The notes: generated from the letters alone by a model not told the origin. Positions 19,165 through 31,294 are shown, numbered from the stretch's first letter. The stretch is 64,000 bases of DNA from Pseudomonas sp. AN-1 (GCF_034057115.1 NZ_CP139195.1:3596001-3660000), one strand, 5' to 3'. Made by a program: numbers and translations.

Positions 19165-20091
19165 ATGACTTCCCTCGCTCCTCTGGCAAACCTGATCCAG
19201 CGCTTCCAGCAGCAGACCCCCATCCGCGCCAGCTCGCTGATCGTCACCGTCTACGGCGACGCCATCGAGCCGCATGGCGGCGCCGTGTGGCTGGGCAGCC
19301 TGATCCAGCTGCTCGAGCCGATGGGCATCAACCAGCGGCTGATCCGCACCTCGGTGTTCCGCCTGACCAAGGACGGCTGGCTGAAGGCCGACAAGGTCGG
19401 CCGGCGCAGCTACTACAGCCTGACCGGTCCCGGCCGGCGGCGCTTCGAGAAGGCCTTCAAGCGGGTCTACAGCAGTAGCGTGCCGGCCTGGGACGGCGCC
19501 TGGTGCCTGGCGGTGCTGTCGCAGCTGGAGGCGGACAAGCGCAAGCAGGTGCGCGAGGAGCTGGAGTGGCAGGGCTTCGGCGCGCTGGCGCCGACCGTGC
19601 TGGCCAGCCCGCGCTGCGACCGCGCCGACGTGGCGGCGACCCTGCAGGAACTGGAGGCGCTGGACGACACCATCCTGTTCGAGACCACCGCCCAGGAGGT
19701 GCTGGCCTCGCGGGCGCTGCGCCTGCAGGTCAAGGAGAGCTGGAAGATCGACGTGCTCGGCCAGCACTACAGCGAGTTCATCCAGCTGTTCCGCCCGCTG
19801 TGGCAGGCGCTGCGCGAGCAGGAGCGGCTCGAGCCGCAGGACTGCTTCCTCGCCCGCACCCTGTTGATCCACGAATACCGCAAGCTGCTGCTGCGCGACC
19901 CGCAGCTGCCCGACGAACTGCTCCCCGGCGACTGGGAAGGCCGCGCCGCGCGCCAGCTGTGCCGCAACATCTACCGGCTGATCTGCGCGCCGGCCGAGCA
20001 GTGGCTGAACCAGGTGCTGGAAACCGCCGACGGTCCGCTGCCGGAGGCCGGCGAGAGCTTCTACCGGCGTTTTGGCGGGTTGCAGGGCTGA
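19165..20091 (+). CDS. PaaX-family transcriptional repressor
   Basis: A 308-aa protein of the PaaX family: N-terminal winged helix (ASSLIVTVYGDAI, INQRLIRTSVFRLTKDGWL, RSYYSLTGPGRRRFEKAF) followed by the ligand-sensing C-terminal part, of normal length for the family. PaaX represses phenylacetate catabolism and is released by phenylacetyl-CoA. Its place directly upstream of, and divergent from, aauB suggests that the aau operon answers to the end product of aromatic amine oxidation. No paa genes are in the window, so a dedicated local role is likely. Confidence 0.85.
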   Translation: MTSLAPLANLIQRFQQQTPIRASSLIVTVYGDAIEPHGGAVWLGSLIQLLEPMGINQRLIRTSVFRLTKDGWLKADKVGRRSYYSLTGPGRRRFEKAFKRVYSSSVPAWDGAWCLAVLSQLEADKRKQVREELEWQGFGALAPTVLASPRCDRADVAATLQELEALDDTILFETTAQEVLASRALRLQVKESWKIDVLGQHYSEFIQLFRPLWQALREQERLEPQDCFLARTLLIHEYRKLLLRDPQLPDELLPGDWEGRAARQLCRNIYRLICAPAEQWLNQVLETADGPLPEAGESFYRRFGGLQG

Positions 20092-20098
20092 AACGGAA

Positions 20099-20131
20099 CG
20101 GCCGGGGCATTCGCAGCGAATGCCCCGGCCG
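20099..20131. terminator. Perfect bidirectional hairpin between the PaaX-like and RTX genes
   Basis: A flawless 15-bp stem (CGGCCGGGGCATTCG and its complement) with loop CAG lies between two converging stop codons. U-tracts are weak on both sides (CTGTTCAG to the right, TTCCGTTT to the left), but a shared terminator is the likely role. Confidence 0.7.
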
Positions 20132-20149
20132 CTGTTCAGATCGGAACGA

Positions 20150-23100
20150 TCACTGCCAGTTGGCGGCGATCACCGTCTCCAGCTGAAGCTTCTGCTCGGC
20201 ACCGAGGTTGCCCTCGCTGCCGGCCGGTACGCCGAAGGCGGCCATGGCGTCGACCAGGCTCTGCACCTGGCCTTCCAGCAGGGTCTTGCCATCGGCGGTC
20301 TTGAACTGGTCCAGGTGGTAGCTGCCGCCCGAGTACCAGTTGCTGATGGTGGCCTTGTCGCCTGAGCCGATGATGCTCACCTCCAGGTTCGAGCCGCTGC
20401 GGCGGAACCAGATGTCCTCCACGCCCACGTCACCGCCGAACAGCAGGGTATCCAGGCTGTCCGGGCTGGTGTCGTAGTTGTAGACGGTGTCCTGGCCCGC
20501 GCCCTTGCAGAACAGGTAGGTGTCGGAGCCGGCGCCGCCGCTGAGGTAGTCGTTGCCGGCACCGCCGTCGAGGACGTCGTTGCCGTTCTCGCCGTAGAGG
20601 TAGTCGTTGCCCTCGCCGCCGAGGAGCAGGTCGTTGCCGTTGCCGCCCTGCAGGGAGTCGTTGCCGGCGCCGCCGCTCAGCGCGTCGTTGCCGTCCTCGC
20701 CGTAGAGGCGGTCGTCGCCGGCTGCGCCGTCGAGGGCGTCGTTGCCGGCGCGGCCGTAGAGGGTGTCGTTGCCCAGACCGCCGGCGATGGCATCGTCGCT
20801 GGCGTAGCCGTAGAGGGTGTCGTTGCCGTCGGTGCTCTGCAGGGCCATGACCTTGACCTGCTCGACCGACCAGGCGGTGCCGTCGGCGAAGCGGATCTCC
20901 TCGACCTTGTAGGGGCCGCTGGCGTCCTGGTGGAAGTAGCTGGAGACGGTGACCCGGTCGGTGCTGCCGGCCAGCGAGAGCACCAGGCTGTCGCCGGAGC
21001 GGGTGATGCGGATGTCGTCTGGGGCGATGTCGGCGGCGAACTCGATGGCGTCGAGCTTGCCGGCGCTGGTGTCGTAGTCGCTGATGGTGTCCTGCCCCCA
21101 GCCGCGGGCGAAGCGGTAGACGTCGGAGCCGGCGCCGCCGCTGAGGTAGTCGTTGCCGGCGCCGCCGTCGAGGACGTCGTTGCCGTTCTCGCCGTAGAGG
21201 TAGTCGTTGCCCTCGCCGCCGAGGAGCAGGTCGTTGCCGTTGCCGCCCTGCAGGGAGTCGTTGCCGGCGCCGCCGCTCAGCGCGTCGTTGCCGTCCTCGC
21301 CGTAGAGGCGGTCGTCGCCGGCTGCGCCGTCGAGGGCGTCGTTGCCGGCGCGGCCGTAGAGGGTGTCGTTGCCCAGACCGCCGGCGATGGCATCGTCGCT
21401 GGCGTAGCCGTAGAGGGTGTCGTTGCCGTCGGTGCTCTGCAGGGCCATGACCTTGACCTGCTCGACCGACCAGGCGGTGCCGTCGGCGAAGCGGATCTCC
21501 TCGACCTTGTAGGGACCGCTGGCGTCCTGGTGGAAGTAGCTGGAGACGGTGACCCGGTCGGTGCTGCCGGCCAGCGAGAGCACCAGGCTGTCGCCGGAGC
21601 GGGTGATGCGGATGTCGTCCGGGGCGATGTCGGCGGCGAACTCGATGGCGTCGAGCTTGCCGGCGCTGGTGTCGTAGTCGCTGATGGTGTCCTGCCCCCA
21701 GCCGCGGGCGAAGCGGTAGACGTCGGAGCCGGCGCCGCCGCTGAGGTAGTCGTTGCCGGCGCCGCCGTCGAGGACGTCGTTGCCGTTCTCGCCGTAGAGG
21801 TAGTCGTTGCCCTCGCCGCCGAGCAGCAGGTCGTTGCCGTTGCCGCCCTGCAGGGAGTCGTTGCCGGCGCCGCCGCTCAGCGCGTCGTTGCCGTCCTCGC
21901 CGTAGAGGCGGTCGTCGCCGGCTGCGCCGTCGAGGGCGTCGTTGCCGGCGCGGCCGTAGAGGGTGTCGTTGCCCAGACCGCCGGCGATGGCATCGTCGCT
22001 GGCGTAGCCGTAGAGGGTGTCGTTGCCGTCGGTGCTCTGCAGGGCCATGACCTTGACCTGCTCGACCGACCAGGCGGTGCCGTCGGCGAAGCGGATCTCC
22101 TCGACCTTGTAGGGACCGCTGGCGTCCTGGTGGAAGTAGCTGGAGACGGTGACCCGGTCGGTGCTGCCGGCCAGCGAGAGCACCAGGCTGTCGCCGGAGC
22201 GGGTGATGCGGATGTCGTCCGGGGCGATGTCGGCGGCGAACTCGATGGCGTCGAGCTTGCCGGCGCTGGTGTCGTAGTCGCTGATGGTGTCCTGCCCCCA
22301 GCCGCGGGCGAAGCGGTAGACGTCGGAGCCGGCGCCGCCGCTGAGGTAGTCGTTGCCGGCGCCGCCGTCGAGGACGTCGTTGCCGTTCTCGCCGTAGAGG
22401 TAGTCGTTGCCCTCGCCGCCGAGCAGCAGGTCGTTGCCGTTGCCGCCCTGCAGGGAGTCGTTGCCGGCGCCGCCGCTCAGCGCGTCGTTGCCGTCCTCGC
22501 CGTAGAGGCGGTCGTCGCCGGCTGCGCCGTCGAGGGCGTCGTTGCCGGCGCGGCCGTAGAGGGTGTCGTTGCCCAGACCGCCGGCGATGGCATCGTCGCT
22601 GGCGTAGCCGTAGAGGGTGTCGTTGCCGTCGGTGCTCTGCAGGGCCATGACCTTGACCTGCTCGACCGACCAGGCGGTGCCGTCGGCGAAGCGGATCTCC
22701 TCGACCTTGTAGGGGCCGCTGGCGTCCTGGTGGAAGTAGCTGGAGACGGTGACCCGGTCGGTGCTGCCGGCCAGCGAGAGCACCAGGCTGTCGCCGGAGC
22801 GGGTGATGCGGATGTCGTCCGGGGCGATGTCGTCGGCGAACTCGATGGCGTCGAGCTTGCCGGCGCTGGTGTCGTAGTCGCTGATGGTGTCCTGCCCCCA
22901 GCCGCGGGCGAAGCGGTAGACGTCGGAGCCGGCGCCGCCGCTGAGGTAGTCGTTGCCGGCGCCGCCGTCGAGGACGTCGTTGCCGTTCTCGCCGTAGAGG
23001 TAGTCGTTGCCCTCGCCGCCGAGCAGCAGGTCGTTGCCGTTGCCGCCCTGCAGGGAGTCGTTGCCGGCGCCGCCGCTCAGCGCGTCGTTGCCGTCCTCGC

Positions 23101-26100
23101 CGTAGAGGCGGTCGTCGCCGGCTGCGCCGTCGAGGGCGTCGTTGCCGGCGCGGCCGTAGAGGGTGTCGTTGCCCAGACCGCCGGCGATGGCATCGTCGCT
23201 GGCGTAGCCGTAGAGGGTGTCGTTGCCGTCGGTGCTCTGCAGGGCCATGACCTTGACCTGCTCGACCGACCAGGCGGTGCCGTCGGCGAAGCGGATCTCC
23301 TCGACCTTGTAGGGGCCGCTGGCGTCCTGGTGGAAGTAGCTGGAGACGGTGACCCGGTCGGTGCTGCCGGCCAGCGAGAGCACCAGGCTGTCGCCGGAGC
23401 GGGTGATGCGGATGTCGTCCGGGGCGATGTCGTCGGCGAACTCGATGGCGTCGAGCTTGCCGGCGCTGGTGTCGTAGTCGCTGATGGTGTCCTGCCCCCA
23501 GCCGCGGGCGAAGCGGTAGACGTCGGAGCCGGCGCCGCCGCTGAGGTAGTCGTTGCCGGCGCCGCCGTCGAGGACGTCGTTGCCGTTCTCGCCGTAGAGG
23601 TAGTCGTTGCCCTCGCCGCCGAGCAGCAGGTCGTTGCCGTTGCCGCCCTGCAGGGAGTCGTTGCCGGCGCCGCCGCTCAGCGCGTCGTTGCCGTCCTCGC
23701 CGTAGAGGCGGTCGTCGCCGGCTGCGCCGTCGAGGGCGTCGTTGCCGGCGCGGCCGTAGAGGGTGTCGTTGCCCAGACCGCCGGCGATGGCATCGTCGCT
23801 GGCGTAGCCGTAGAGGGTGTCGTTGCCGTCGGTGCTCTGCAGGGCCATGACCTTGACCTGCTCGACCGACCAGGCGGTGCCGTCGGCGAAGCGGATCTCC
23901 TCGACCTTGTAGGGACCGCTGGCGTCCTGGTGGAAGTAGCTGGAGACGGTGACCCGGTCGGTGCTGCCGGCCAGCGAGAGCACCAGGCTGTCGCCGGAGC
24001 GGGTGATGCGGATGTCGTCCGGGGCGATGTCGGCGGCGAACTCGATGGCGTCGAGCTTGCCGGCGCTGGTGTCGTAGTCGCTGATGGTGTCCTGCCCCCA
24101 GCCGCGGGCGAAGCGGTAGACGTCGGAGCCGGCGCCGCCGCTGAGGTAGTCGTTGCCGGCGCCGCCGTCGAGGACGTCGTTGCCGTTCTCGCCGTAGAGG
24201 TAGTCGTTGCCCTCGCCGCCGAGCAGCAGGTCGTTACCGTTGCCGCCCTGCAGGGAGTCGTTGCCGGCGCCGCCGTCCAGATAGTCGTTGCCTTCGCCGC
24301 CGCGCAGGGTGTCGTTGCCGCCGATCCCGAGCAGGAAGTCGGTGCCGTTGCCGCCTTGCAGGCTTCCAGCATTCGCCGTATCGATCACGACCCGGCTTTC
24401 AGGACCGAATTGAGCCTTGAGTTCTTCGATTTGCGCGGAGGTGAGTTGCTGTATCCACTCGCCGATCAGGGCCGATTCGTGGATGGCAACGCTGACGCCG
24501 GCAAATTTTTCCTTGCTCAACTCGAACAGGTCGACGGTCGCCTTGACCGGGTCGCTTGCGCGAGTTTCTTCCAGCTTTGCAAGAATGCCGCTGAAGTCGA
24601 AGGTGAAGCCGTTCTCGCCGAGGTCGAGCGAAATCTCCTTGATGTATGGCTCGAGGCGGGTCTGCAGCAGAAGTCCTTGATAGATGGATTCGCGCAGGGC
24701 GGCATAGGCCTGATTGATGAGCGCTGCCTGCCCGGCATTGATGGAGATGTCTTGCTCGGTGATGTAGAAGGTCTGTCCGGCGATGCTGATGCTCCCGCCG
24801 ACGCTGCCGCCGTTCATGCTTCCGCTGGAGATGCTGGCGCTGAACCTGAGGCCGTCGTTGTCGCTGGTACTGGCGGGCCGAGTGAAGTTGAAGAAGTTCT
24901 GGGCGTTGAAAACCTCCAGGAACTTGATCTTCTCCAGCAGCGCCGCCTTCTCGAGTTGCGCTGCCGTGGGTCCTGTGGACGTCAATCCTTCGGTGATGGC
25001 TATCGAGCCGCCACTTCCGCTGCCGCCGCTGGTGCTGCCTACGGCAAAGCTGGCAGTCGGCTTTTCCCAGGAGTAGGCGAATTCGACCTTGTAGGCATCG
25101 GTGCCGAGATCGCTGACCCGCTGGTCGAAGGTCCGATAGCCCGAACTACCCGCCCATTCGGCAATCAGCCGATCGAGCAGCGCGAGCTGTTCCTGACGCG
25201 TTTCGGCCGCGCCGTATTCGCCAAGGACGGATTTTAGGCCGGCGTTGAGCATGCTGGCTTCGCGCAGGTCGCGTACGGCGCCGGAACCTTGCATGTTGGG
25301 CAGGGCTTTCGCGGTGTCGTCGAGGGCGATGCGGTCGGTGAACTGGCGATAGAAGGCGTTGGCTGCCAAGTCCAGATTGGCCAGCGAGCCTTGCGTGCCA
25401 TCGTTGCGGGTGTAGCTGCCGGTCGCGCTGATCAGGTTGCCGTTGGAGTTCTGGCTGGCGGCCGTCGAGCCGAGACTGATGGAGGCGATGCCGTGCTCGT
25501 TCAGCGTCTTCAGTTCGTTGCTCTGGGATACGCCATCCTGGTTGCGATCCTGCCAGACCCGTACGCTGGCGAAGTGCTCGTCCTGGGCGTCGAACACGCC
25601 GTCGGCGTTGCTGTCCAGTTCGCGCAGGGCGTCGAAGCCGTCCCTGGCCTTGCTGCCGTCGCGCTTGATGGTGTCGACGCCGAACAGCTCGCTGCCGTTG
25701 TCGATCCGGCCGTTGCCGTCGAGGTCGCGAACCAGCAGGGCGTCGTCACCCTTGATCCAGCCGGTGCCGGTTTTCAGGCCGTCGCCGTCGAAGTCGAAGG
25801 TGATGCCTGAGTTTGCAGAGACAGTTTCGATGCCATCGCCGTCAACATCAAGGGTTAGAGGGTCGCTGCGTTGGATGAAGTTCAGGGCAGAAGTGAAGTT
25901 TGTGGAGACGAAATCGCTGATTACGTCCCACCATTCGGAGAGTTCATCGAATTGATCCAGCCATGAATCGGCCTTCTGTCGTGTTTCGGGGTTTTGCGAG
26001 TCCTGCGCACCCTTCATGAATGTCAGCAAGATGGAGTTGATCATTGCTGCGTCGGCACCATCTCCGCCAGTATCGCGTATTTGTTTCCACAGGTTCTCAA

Positions 26101-26557
26101 CCGCTTGGTCTCCATACTTTTCGCGGATGAGTTCCATGGGGGTATTCAGAGTCCAGTTGTCAAGGCTCAGGGAGTTTTCCCGAAAGACCTTGTCGTGGAT
26201 ATCTTTTGTCTCTTGGTATGTCAAGTCGCGATCAAGGATGCCGCCATTGTCTCTGGCAATCTCTTTGTATTTTTCCAAAGTCTGATTTGCCATGTCGGTG
26301 CGGATCTTGTCGATCTGCTGCTGAGTCAGATTTCGGCACTGGTCACCGCCCATGCCCATCATGGCTGTTCCTTGCAGATAGCTCAAGGCGGCCTGTCCGC
26401 TGATGGTGTCTCCTGTGGCAACGCCTCCTGCCCAGCCGGCATAGTTGTATCCTTGCGCATAGAGGTTGCCATATGCTTGCGCGGCGGCACCTACCCCGCC
26501 GGATTGAACGGATTGTTGAAGGTTGTTGAGTTGGGTACTCGTTACTGCTTGTGGCAT
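20150..26557 (-). CDS. Giant RTX calcium-binding protein, type I secretion substrate
   Basis: A 2135-aa acidic protein without signal peptide. Residues about 1-240 are unrecognised. Residues about 240-350 contain EF-hand-like loops (LDVDGDGIETV, DLDGNGRIDNGSELFG, DSNADGVFDAQDE), as in large RTX adhesins or toxins. Residues about 350-760 are a linker without clear homology. The rest is RTX nonapeptides (GGxGxDxLx) alternating with a non-RTX spacer (DVYRFARGWGQD...), in six near-identical 200-aa units plus a divergent last unit. The C-terminus (LQLETVIAANWQ) could be the secretion signal. The T1SS genes hlyD and hlyB lie upstream on the same strand. Function (adhesin, toxin or surface layer) is not evident; no catalytic domain was recognised. 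Confidence 0.85.
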   Translation of the reverse strand: MPQAVTSTQLNNLQQSVQSGGVGAAAQAYGNLYAQGYNYAGWAGGVATGDTISGQAALSYLQGTAMMGMGGDQCRNLTQQQIDKIRTDMANQTLEKYKEIARDNGGILDRDLTYQETKDIHDKVFRENSLSLDNWTLNTPMELIREKYGDQAVENLWKQIRDTGGDGADAAMINSILLTFMKGAQDSQNPETRQKADSWLDQFDELSEWWDVISDFVSTNFTSALNFIQRSDPLTLDVDGDGIETVSANSGITFDFDGDGLKTGTGWIKGDDALLVRDLDGNGRIDNGSELFGVDTIKRDGSKARDGFDALRELDSNADGVFDAQDEHFASVRVWQDRNQDGVSQSNELKTLNEHGIASISLGSTAASQNSNGNLISATGSYTRNDGTQGSLANLDLAANAFYRQFTDRIALDDTAKALPNMQGSGAVRDLREASMLNAGLKSVLGEYGAAETRQEQLALLDRLIAEWAGSSGYRTFDQRVSDLGTDAYKVEFAYSWEKPTASFAVGSTSGGSGSGGSIAITEGLTSTGPTAAQLEKAALLEKIKFLEVFNAQNFFNFTRPASTSDNDGLRFSASISSGSMNGGSVGGSISIAGQTFYITEQDISINAGQAALINQAYAALRESIYQGLLLQTRLEPYIKEISLDLGENGFTFDFSGILAKLEETRASDPVKATVDLFELSKEKFAGVSVAIHESALIGEWIQQLTSAQIEELKAQFGPESRVVIDTANAGSLQGGNGTDFLLGIGGNDTLRGGEGNDYLDGGAGNDSLQGGNGNDLLLGGEGNDYLYGENGNDVLDGGAGNDYLSGGAGSDVYRFARGWGQDTISDYDTSAGKLDAIEFAADIAPDDIRITRSGDSLVLSLAGSTDRVTVSSYFHQDASGPYKVEEIRFADGTAWSVEQVKVMALQSTDGNDTLYGYASDDAIAGGLGNDTLYGRAGNDALDGAAGDDRLYGEDGNDALSGGAGNDSLQGGNGNDLLLGGEGNDYLYGENGNDVLDGGAGNDYLSGGAGSDVYRFARGWGQDTISDYDTSAGKLDAIEFADDIAPDDIRITRSGDSLVLSLAGSTDRVTVSSYFHQDASGPYKVEEIRFADGTAWSVEQVKVMALQSTDGNDTLYGYASDDAIAGGLGNDTLYGRAGNDALDGAAGDDRLYGEDGNDALSGGAGNDSLQGGNGNDLLLGGEGNDYLYGENGNDVLDGGAGNDYLSGGAGSDVYRFARGWGQDTISDYDTSAGKLDAIEFADDIAPDDIRITRSGDSLVLSLAGSTDRVTVSSYFHQDASGPYKVEEIRFADGTAWSVEQVKVMALQSTDGNDTLYGYASDDAIAGGLGNDTLYGRAGNDALDGAAGDDRLYGEDGNDALSGGAGNDSLQGGNGNDLLLGGEGNDYLYGENGNDVLDGGAGNDYLSGGAGSDVYRFARGWGQDTISDYDTSAGKLDAIEFAADIAPDDIRITRSGDSLVLSLAGSTDRVTVSSYFHQDASGPYKVEEIRFADGTAWSVEQVKVMALQSTDGNDTLYGYASDDAIAGGLGNDTLYGRAGNDALDGAAGDDRLYGEDGNDALSGGAGNDSLQGGNGNDLLLGGEGNDYLYGENGNDVLDGGAGNDYLSGGAGSDVYRFARGWGQDTISDYDTSAGKLDAIEFAADIAPDDIRITRSGDSLVLSLAGSTDRVTVSSYFHQDASGPYKVEEIRFADGTAWSVEQVKVMALQSTDGNDTLYGYASDDAIAGGLGNDTLYGRAGNDALDGAAGDDRLYGEDGNDALSGGAGNDSLQGGNGNDLLLGGEGNDYLYGENGNDVLDGGAGNDYLSGGAGSDVYRFARGWGQDTISDYDTSAGKLDAIEFAADIAPDDIRITRSGDSLVLSLAGSTDRVTVSSYFHQDASGPYKVEEIRFADGTAWSVEQVKVMALQSTDGNDTLYGYASDDAIAGGLGNDTLYGRAGNDALDGAAGDDRLYGEDGNDALSGGAGNDSLQGGNGNDLLLGGEGNDYLYGENGNDVLDGGAGNDYLSGGAGSDTYLFCKGAGQDTVYNYDTSPDSLDTLLFGGDVGVEDIWFRRSGSNLEVSIIGSGDKATISNWYSGGSYHLDQFKTADGKTLLEGQVQSLVDAMAAFGVPAGSEGNLGAEQKLQLETVIAANWQ
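20521..24274 (-). repeat. 600-bp in-frame tandem repeat array (6.25 copies) inside the RTX gene
   Basis: Full units run 20641-21240, 21241-21840, 21841-22440, 22441-23040, 23041-23640 and 23641-24240, with partial copies at both ends. By eye the units differ at only about five sites: 20915-type g/a, 21020-type t/c, 21032-type g/t, 21224-type g/c, and one base near 24236. Units 2 and 3 look identical, as do 4 and 5. The length, divisible by three, keeps the frame and removes stops from other frames. Each unit encodes RTX nonapeptides plus one spacer domain. Confidence 0.95.
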
Positions 26558-26590
26558 GGTCCAGTTCCTTCTATTCGTGTAAGTGTGGAG

Positions 26591-27484
26591 TCAATTCCTG
26601 TTTGAATTCTGTCTGGCTGATCGATCAAGGTCCTCTTTTGGGGTGGCAAAGCTCGTTAGCAGGTCAATGGTCGACTGCCGGATGTTGCGCCATTGTGGAA
26701 GTAGTGATCTGGCAAAACGAATGTTGACGAGGGCTTTGGCGGTCGGCTCCATGCTGAATTTCATGGCGCAGGTTGATACGCCGCCAGATACATTTGTCTT
26801 GCTGCACGAGATGTATGTGTCGGCAGCACCAGACTTGTCGTAACTGAAGAATTTGTCGTTGGTTTTTTCGCTTTCCCTGGCTGGACTGCCAGAGTAGGGA
26901 TCGATGCCCTTCACTACGTAAGCATCCAGCCCATAGATCAATTCAGGAATTCGTTCGTAGTTCTCGAACCAGAACTCGGTTGGCTTTTCAATGCTGCGCG
27001 TGACATATCCTGCATGCCTGTTCGCAGCCTCTGCGCCAGGATATATTTCGCCGGCATTTATGCCGATGCTGACCCAGTTGTTGTTCTGGTTCAAAAACTG
27101 ATGACGGTAATCCTCCTGCATTGCCTTGCTCTGCTTGCATTCCATTTCTGGAAAACGCGCGTCAATTCCAAAGCTGCGTAGCCTTGAGTCGACGGTGCGC
27201 TCTGGTTCAGGTCCTTTCCGGCGTTCGCCAAAGCCCGGGTCTGCATCGTATTCAACATGCTCTGCGCAGTATTTCGGGATATGGACCTTCATTCCTCCAA
27301 GATCCCCAATGAAATAGTTCTGGGCGTGTTGGTCAAGACCCCTTTGCGGCGAGTGAGCGCCGGCTGTCAAACTCTCGGCTGCTTGGGTTTTCCAGGCAAG
27401 ATAGCTGGCAGGTACTGTCAGGCCAATTAGAAAGTAAGCGCTCTGTCGTAAGGTTCGCCAAGGTGTTTTCTGCGCCATGCCCAT
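26591..27484 (-). CDS. Unrecognised membrane-anchored or periplasmic protein linked to the RTX gene
   Basis: A 297-aa protein with one N-terminal hydrophobic segment (residues 16-30, signal or anchor) and a soluble remainder carrying a few cysteines (KYCAEH, MECKQS, ISCSKT, STCAMKF). I do not recognise a domain. It lies 33 bp upstream of the RTX gene on the same strand, so the two are probably co-transcribed. Its codon use is less GC-biased than its neighbours, like the N-terminal third of the RTX gene. It could be an immunity, chaperone or surface-retention factor for the RTX protein; that is only inference from position. A second ATG two codons in (27478) is an alternative start. Confidence 0.7.
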   Translation of the reverse strand: MGMAQKTPWRTLRQSAYFLIGLTVPASYLAWKTQAAESLTAGAHSPQRGLDQHAQNYFIGDLGGMKVHIPKYCAEHVEYDADPGFGERRKGPEPERTVDSRLRSFGIDARFPEMECKQSKAMQEDYRHQFLNQNNNWVSIGINAGEIYPGAEAANRHAGYVTRSIEKPTEFWFENYERIPELIYGLDAYVVKGIDPYSGSPARESEKTNDKFFSYDKSGAADTYISCSKTNVSGGVSTCAMKFSMEPTAKALVNIRFARSLLPQWRNIRQSTIDLLTSFATPKEDLDRSARQNSNRN

Positions 27485-27725
27485 AGTCTCAGAGGGATGA
27501 AATTTCTTGAGTGTGAATGGCTGGTTGGTAAGCTCTGATTCAGGGGTGTTCCGGGATTTGCTCTGCAGGTCGTGGTATGTTCGATGGATTCAAAAATCCA
27601 TGTTCATGCTGTTTTTGAACAAGACAGACATGCAGTGCGGATGATGGATGTATGTTCTTCGTGGTTGTCAGTGATTTCATTTGTGCCGGATATTCAGGGC
27701 TGTCTTGCTGGTTTGCTGGGTGGGG
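27485..27725. other. AT-richer intergenic region upstream of the RTX-linked genes
   Basis: A 241-bp spacer between the hlyD-type gene and the unrecognised gene. It contains an inverted repeat TTCAAAAA/TTTTTGAA (27589-27619, 15-nt loop) that could be a terminator or a regulatory hairpin. I see no convincing promoter or gene, though a promoter for the downstream genes is expected here. Confidence 0.4.
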
Positions 27726-29146
27726 CTACCTTTCGATCAAGCTCTCGTTCTGATATTTCTTGAGCGGACTCAGGAAGTAGTCGATCACCTTTCTCTTGTC
27801 GGTCTTGACCTCCGCCCGCACCGCCATCCCCGGCGACAGCGCAATATCCCGATCCCCCACGCGAAGCCGGTTCTCCTCGAGCCGAATCCGCGCGCTGTAC
27901 ACCAGTCCGAGCCTTTCGTCCTCGATGGCGTCGTTGGAGATGCTGGTCACCACGCCGTGCACCACCCCGTACTTGGTAAAGGTGAAGGTCTCGACTTTGA
28001 TCTCGACCTCCTGCCCCGGGCGGACGAAGCCTATGTCCTTGTTCTCCAGCATGGCCTCCACTTCCACCGGCGCGTCGCTGGGCACGATGACCATCAACGG
28101 CTGGGCCTCGGTGACCACGCCGCCCTGGGTGTGGATGGCCAGTTGCTGGACGGTGCCGTCCACCGGGGCGGTGAGGGCCATCAGGCGGTTGCGCTGTTCG
28201 GCCTTTTTCAGTTCCTGGGTCAGCGCCGCGGCGCGCTGTTCGGATTCGTGCTGCAGATCGAGCATGGCGCGGCGGGTCTGGGCGAGAACGCCGGCATGGC
28301 GGCTCTCGGCGGCCTTTCGCGCCGCGTTCAGCTCGGCGATGCGCACCTGCTGGACCGCCAGTTCGCGCTCCTGGTCGAGGCGCTGCTGCTCCTTCTCCAG
28401 CCAGGCATGCTTGGAGATGAACTTGCGCTCCAGCAGGTTGTGGTAGTCCGCCGCCAGCTCGCGGGTGATCGGCAGGGTTTTCTGCTGGGAGGCCACGCTG
28501 GCCTGGGCGGCGCGGATTTCCGCGGAGCGCTGCTCGATCTCCGCCTCGACCTGGGCGAGGGTGCTGCGCAGCTCCAGGTACTGGCCCTGCAGCCAGCGCT
28601 GGGCGGCCAGTTGCTGCTCGGCGCTGGCCTGCGCCAGGCGCTCGGCCAGCGACGGCGGCTCGCGGCGATTCTGGATCGCATCCAGCAGGGCGCCGGCGCG
28701 GGCGCTGTCGACCTGAGCGGCCAGCAGGTCATTCTTCAGTCGCTCGACGTCGGCGCCGGTGATCTGCGCATCCAGCTCGACCAGCAGTTCGCCGGCCTTC
28801 ACCGCCTGGCCATCGCGCACGTGGATGGCCTTGACTACCGCGACCTCGCTGGGCTGGATGACCTTGCTCTTGCCGCTGGGCACGATCTTGCCGCTGGCGG
28901 TGGCGACCACGTCGATTTCGCCGAGACAGGCCCACAGCAGGGCCAGGGCGGCGAAGGCCATGATCGCCCACTGGATGTAGCGCGGCGCCGGGTGCACCGG
29001 CTGCTCCTGCAGGGCCAGGGCGGCGGGCAGGAACTGCACTTCATGGCTCAGGCGCTGCGGTGCGTCCATCTCCTTGCGGTGGCGCCAGGCGTGGCGCCAG
29101 ACGCTGCGGTAGCGGCGCAGCAAGGCGCGGGTGGCGGATGGCTGGC

Positions 29147-29150
<4 letters not shown>
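27726..29150 (-). CDS. HlyD-family membrane fusion protein of type I secretion system
   Basis: A 474-aa periplasmic adaptor: short cytoplasmic N-terminus, one transmembrane helix (about residues 60-82, YIQWAIMAFAALALLWACLG), a lipoyl half-motif (GKIVPSGKSKVIQPSE), a long alpha-helical hairpin (about 130-300) and a C-terminal beta-barrel (VMVIVPSDAPVEVEA, LSPGMAVRAEVKTDKR) typical of HlyD. It bridges the ABC protein and an outer-membrane channel. ATG 29150 overlaps the stop of the ABC gene by 4 nt (ATGA), indicating coupling. Confidence 0.92.

Positions 29151-31294
<2,144 letters not shown>

Noticed and set aside
20521..24274. Regular repeats that could suggest a CRISPR array
   Set aside because: The units are 600 bp, contiguous, coding and in frame with RTX motifs; there are no short repeats with unique spacers.
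20930..25237. A 1435-codon open frame on the plus strand
   Set aside because: It is the exact antisense of the tandem RTX repeats. Because each 600-bp unit is a multiple of three and GC-rich, absence of stops is repeated automatically. The predicted protein is low-complexity Val/Ala/Gly without any family feature.
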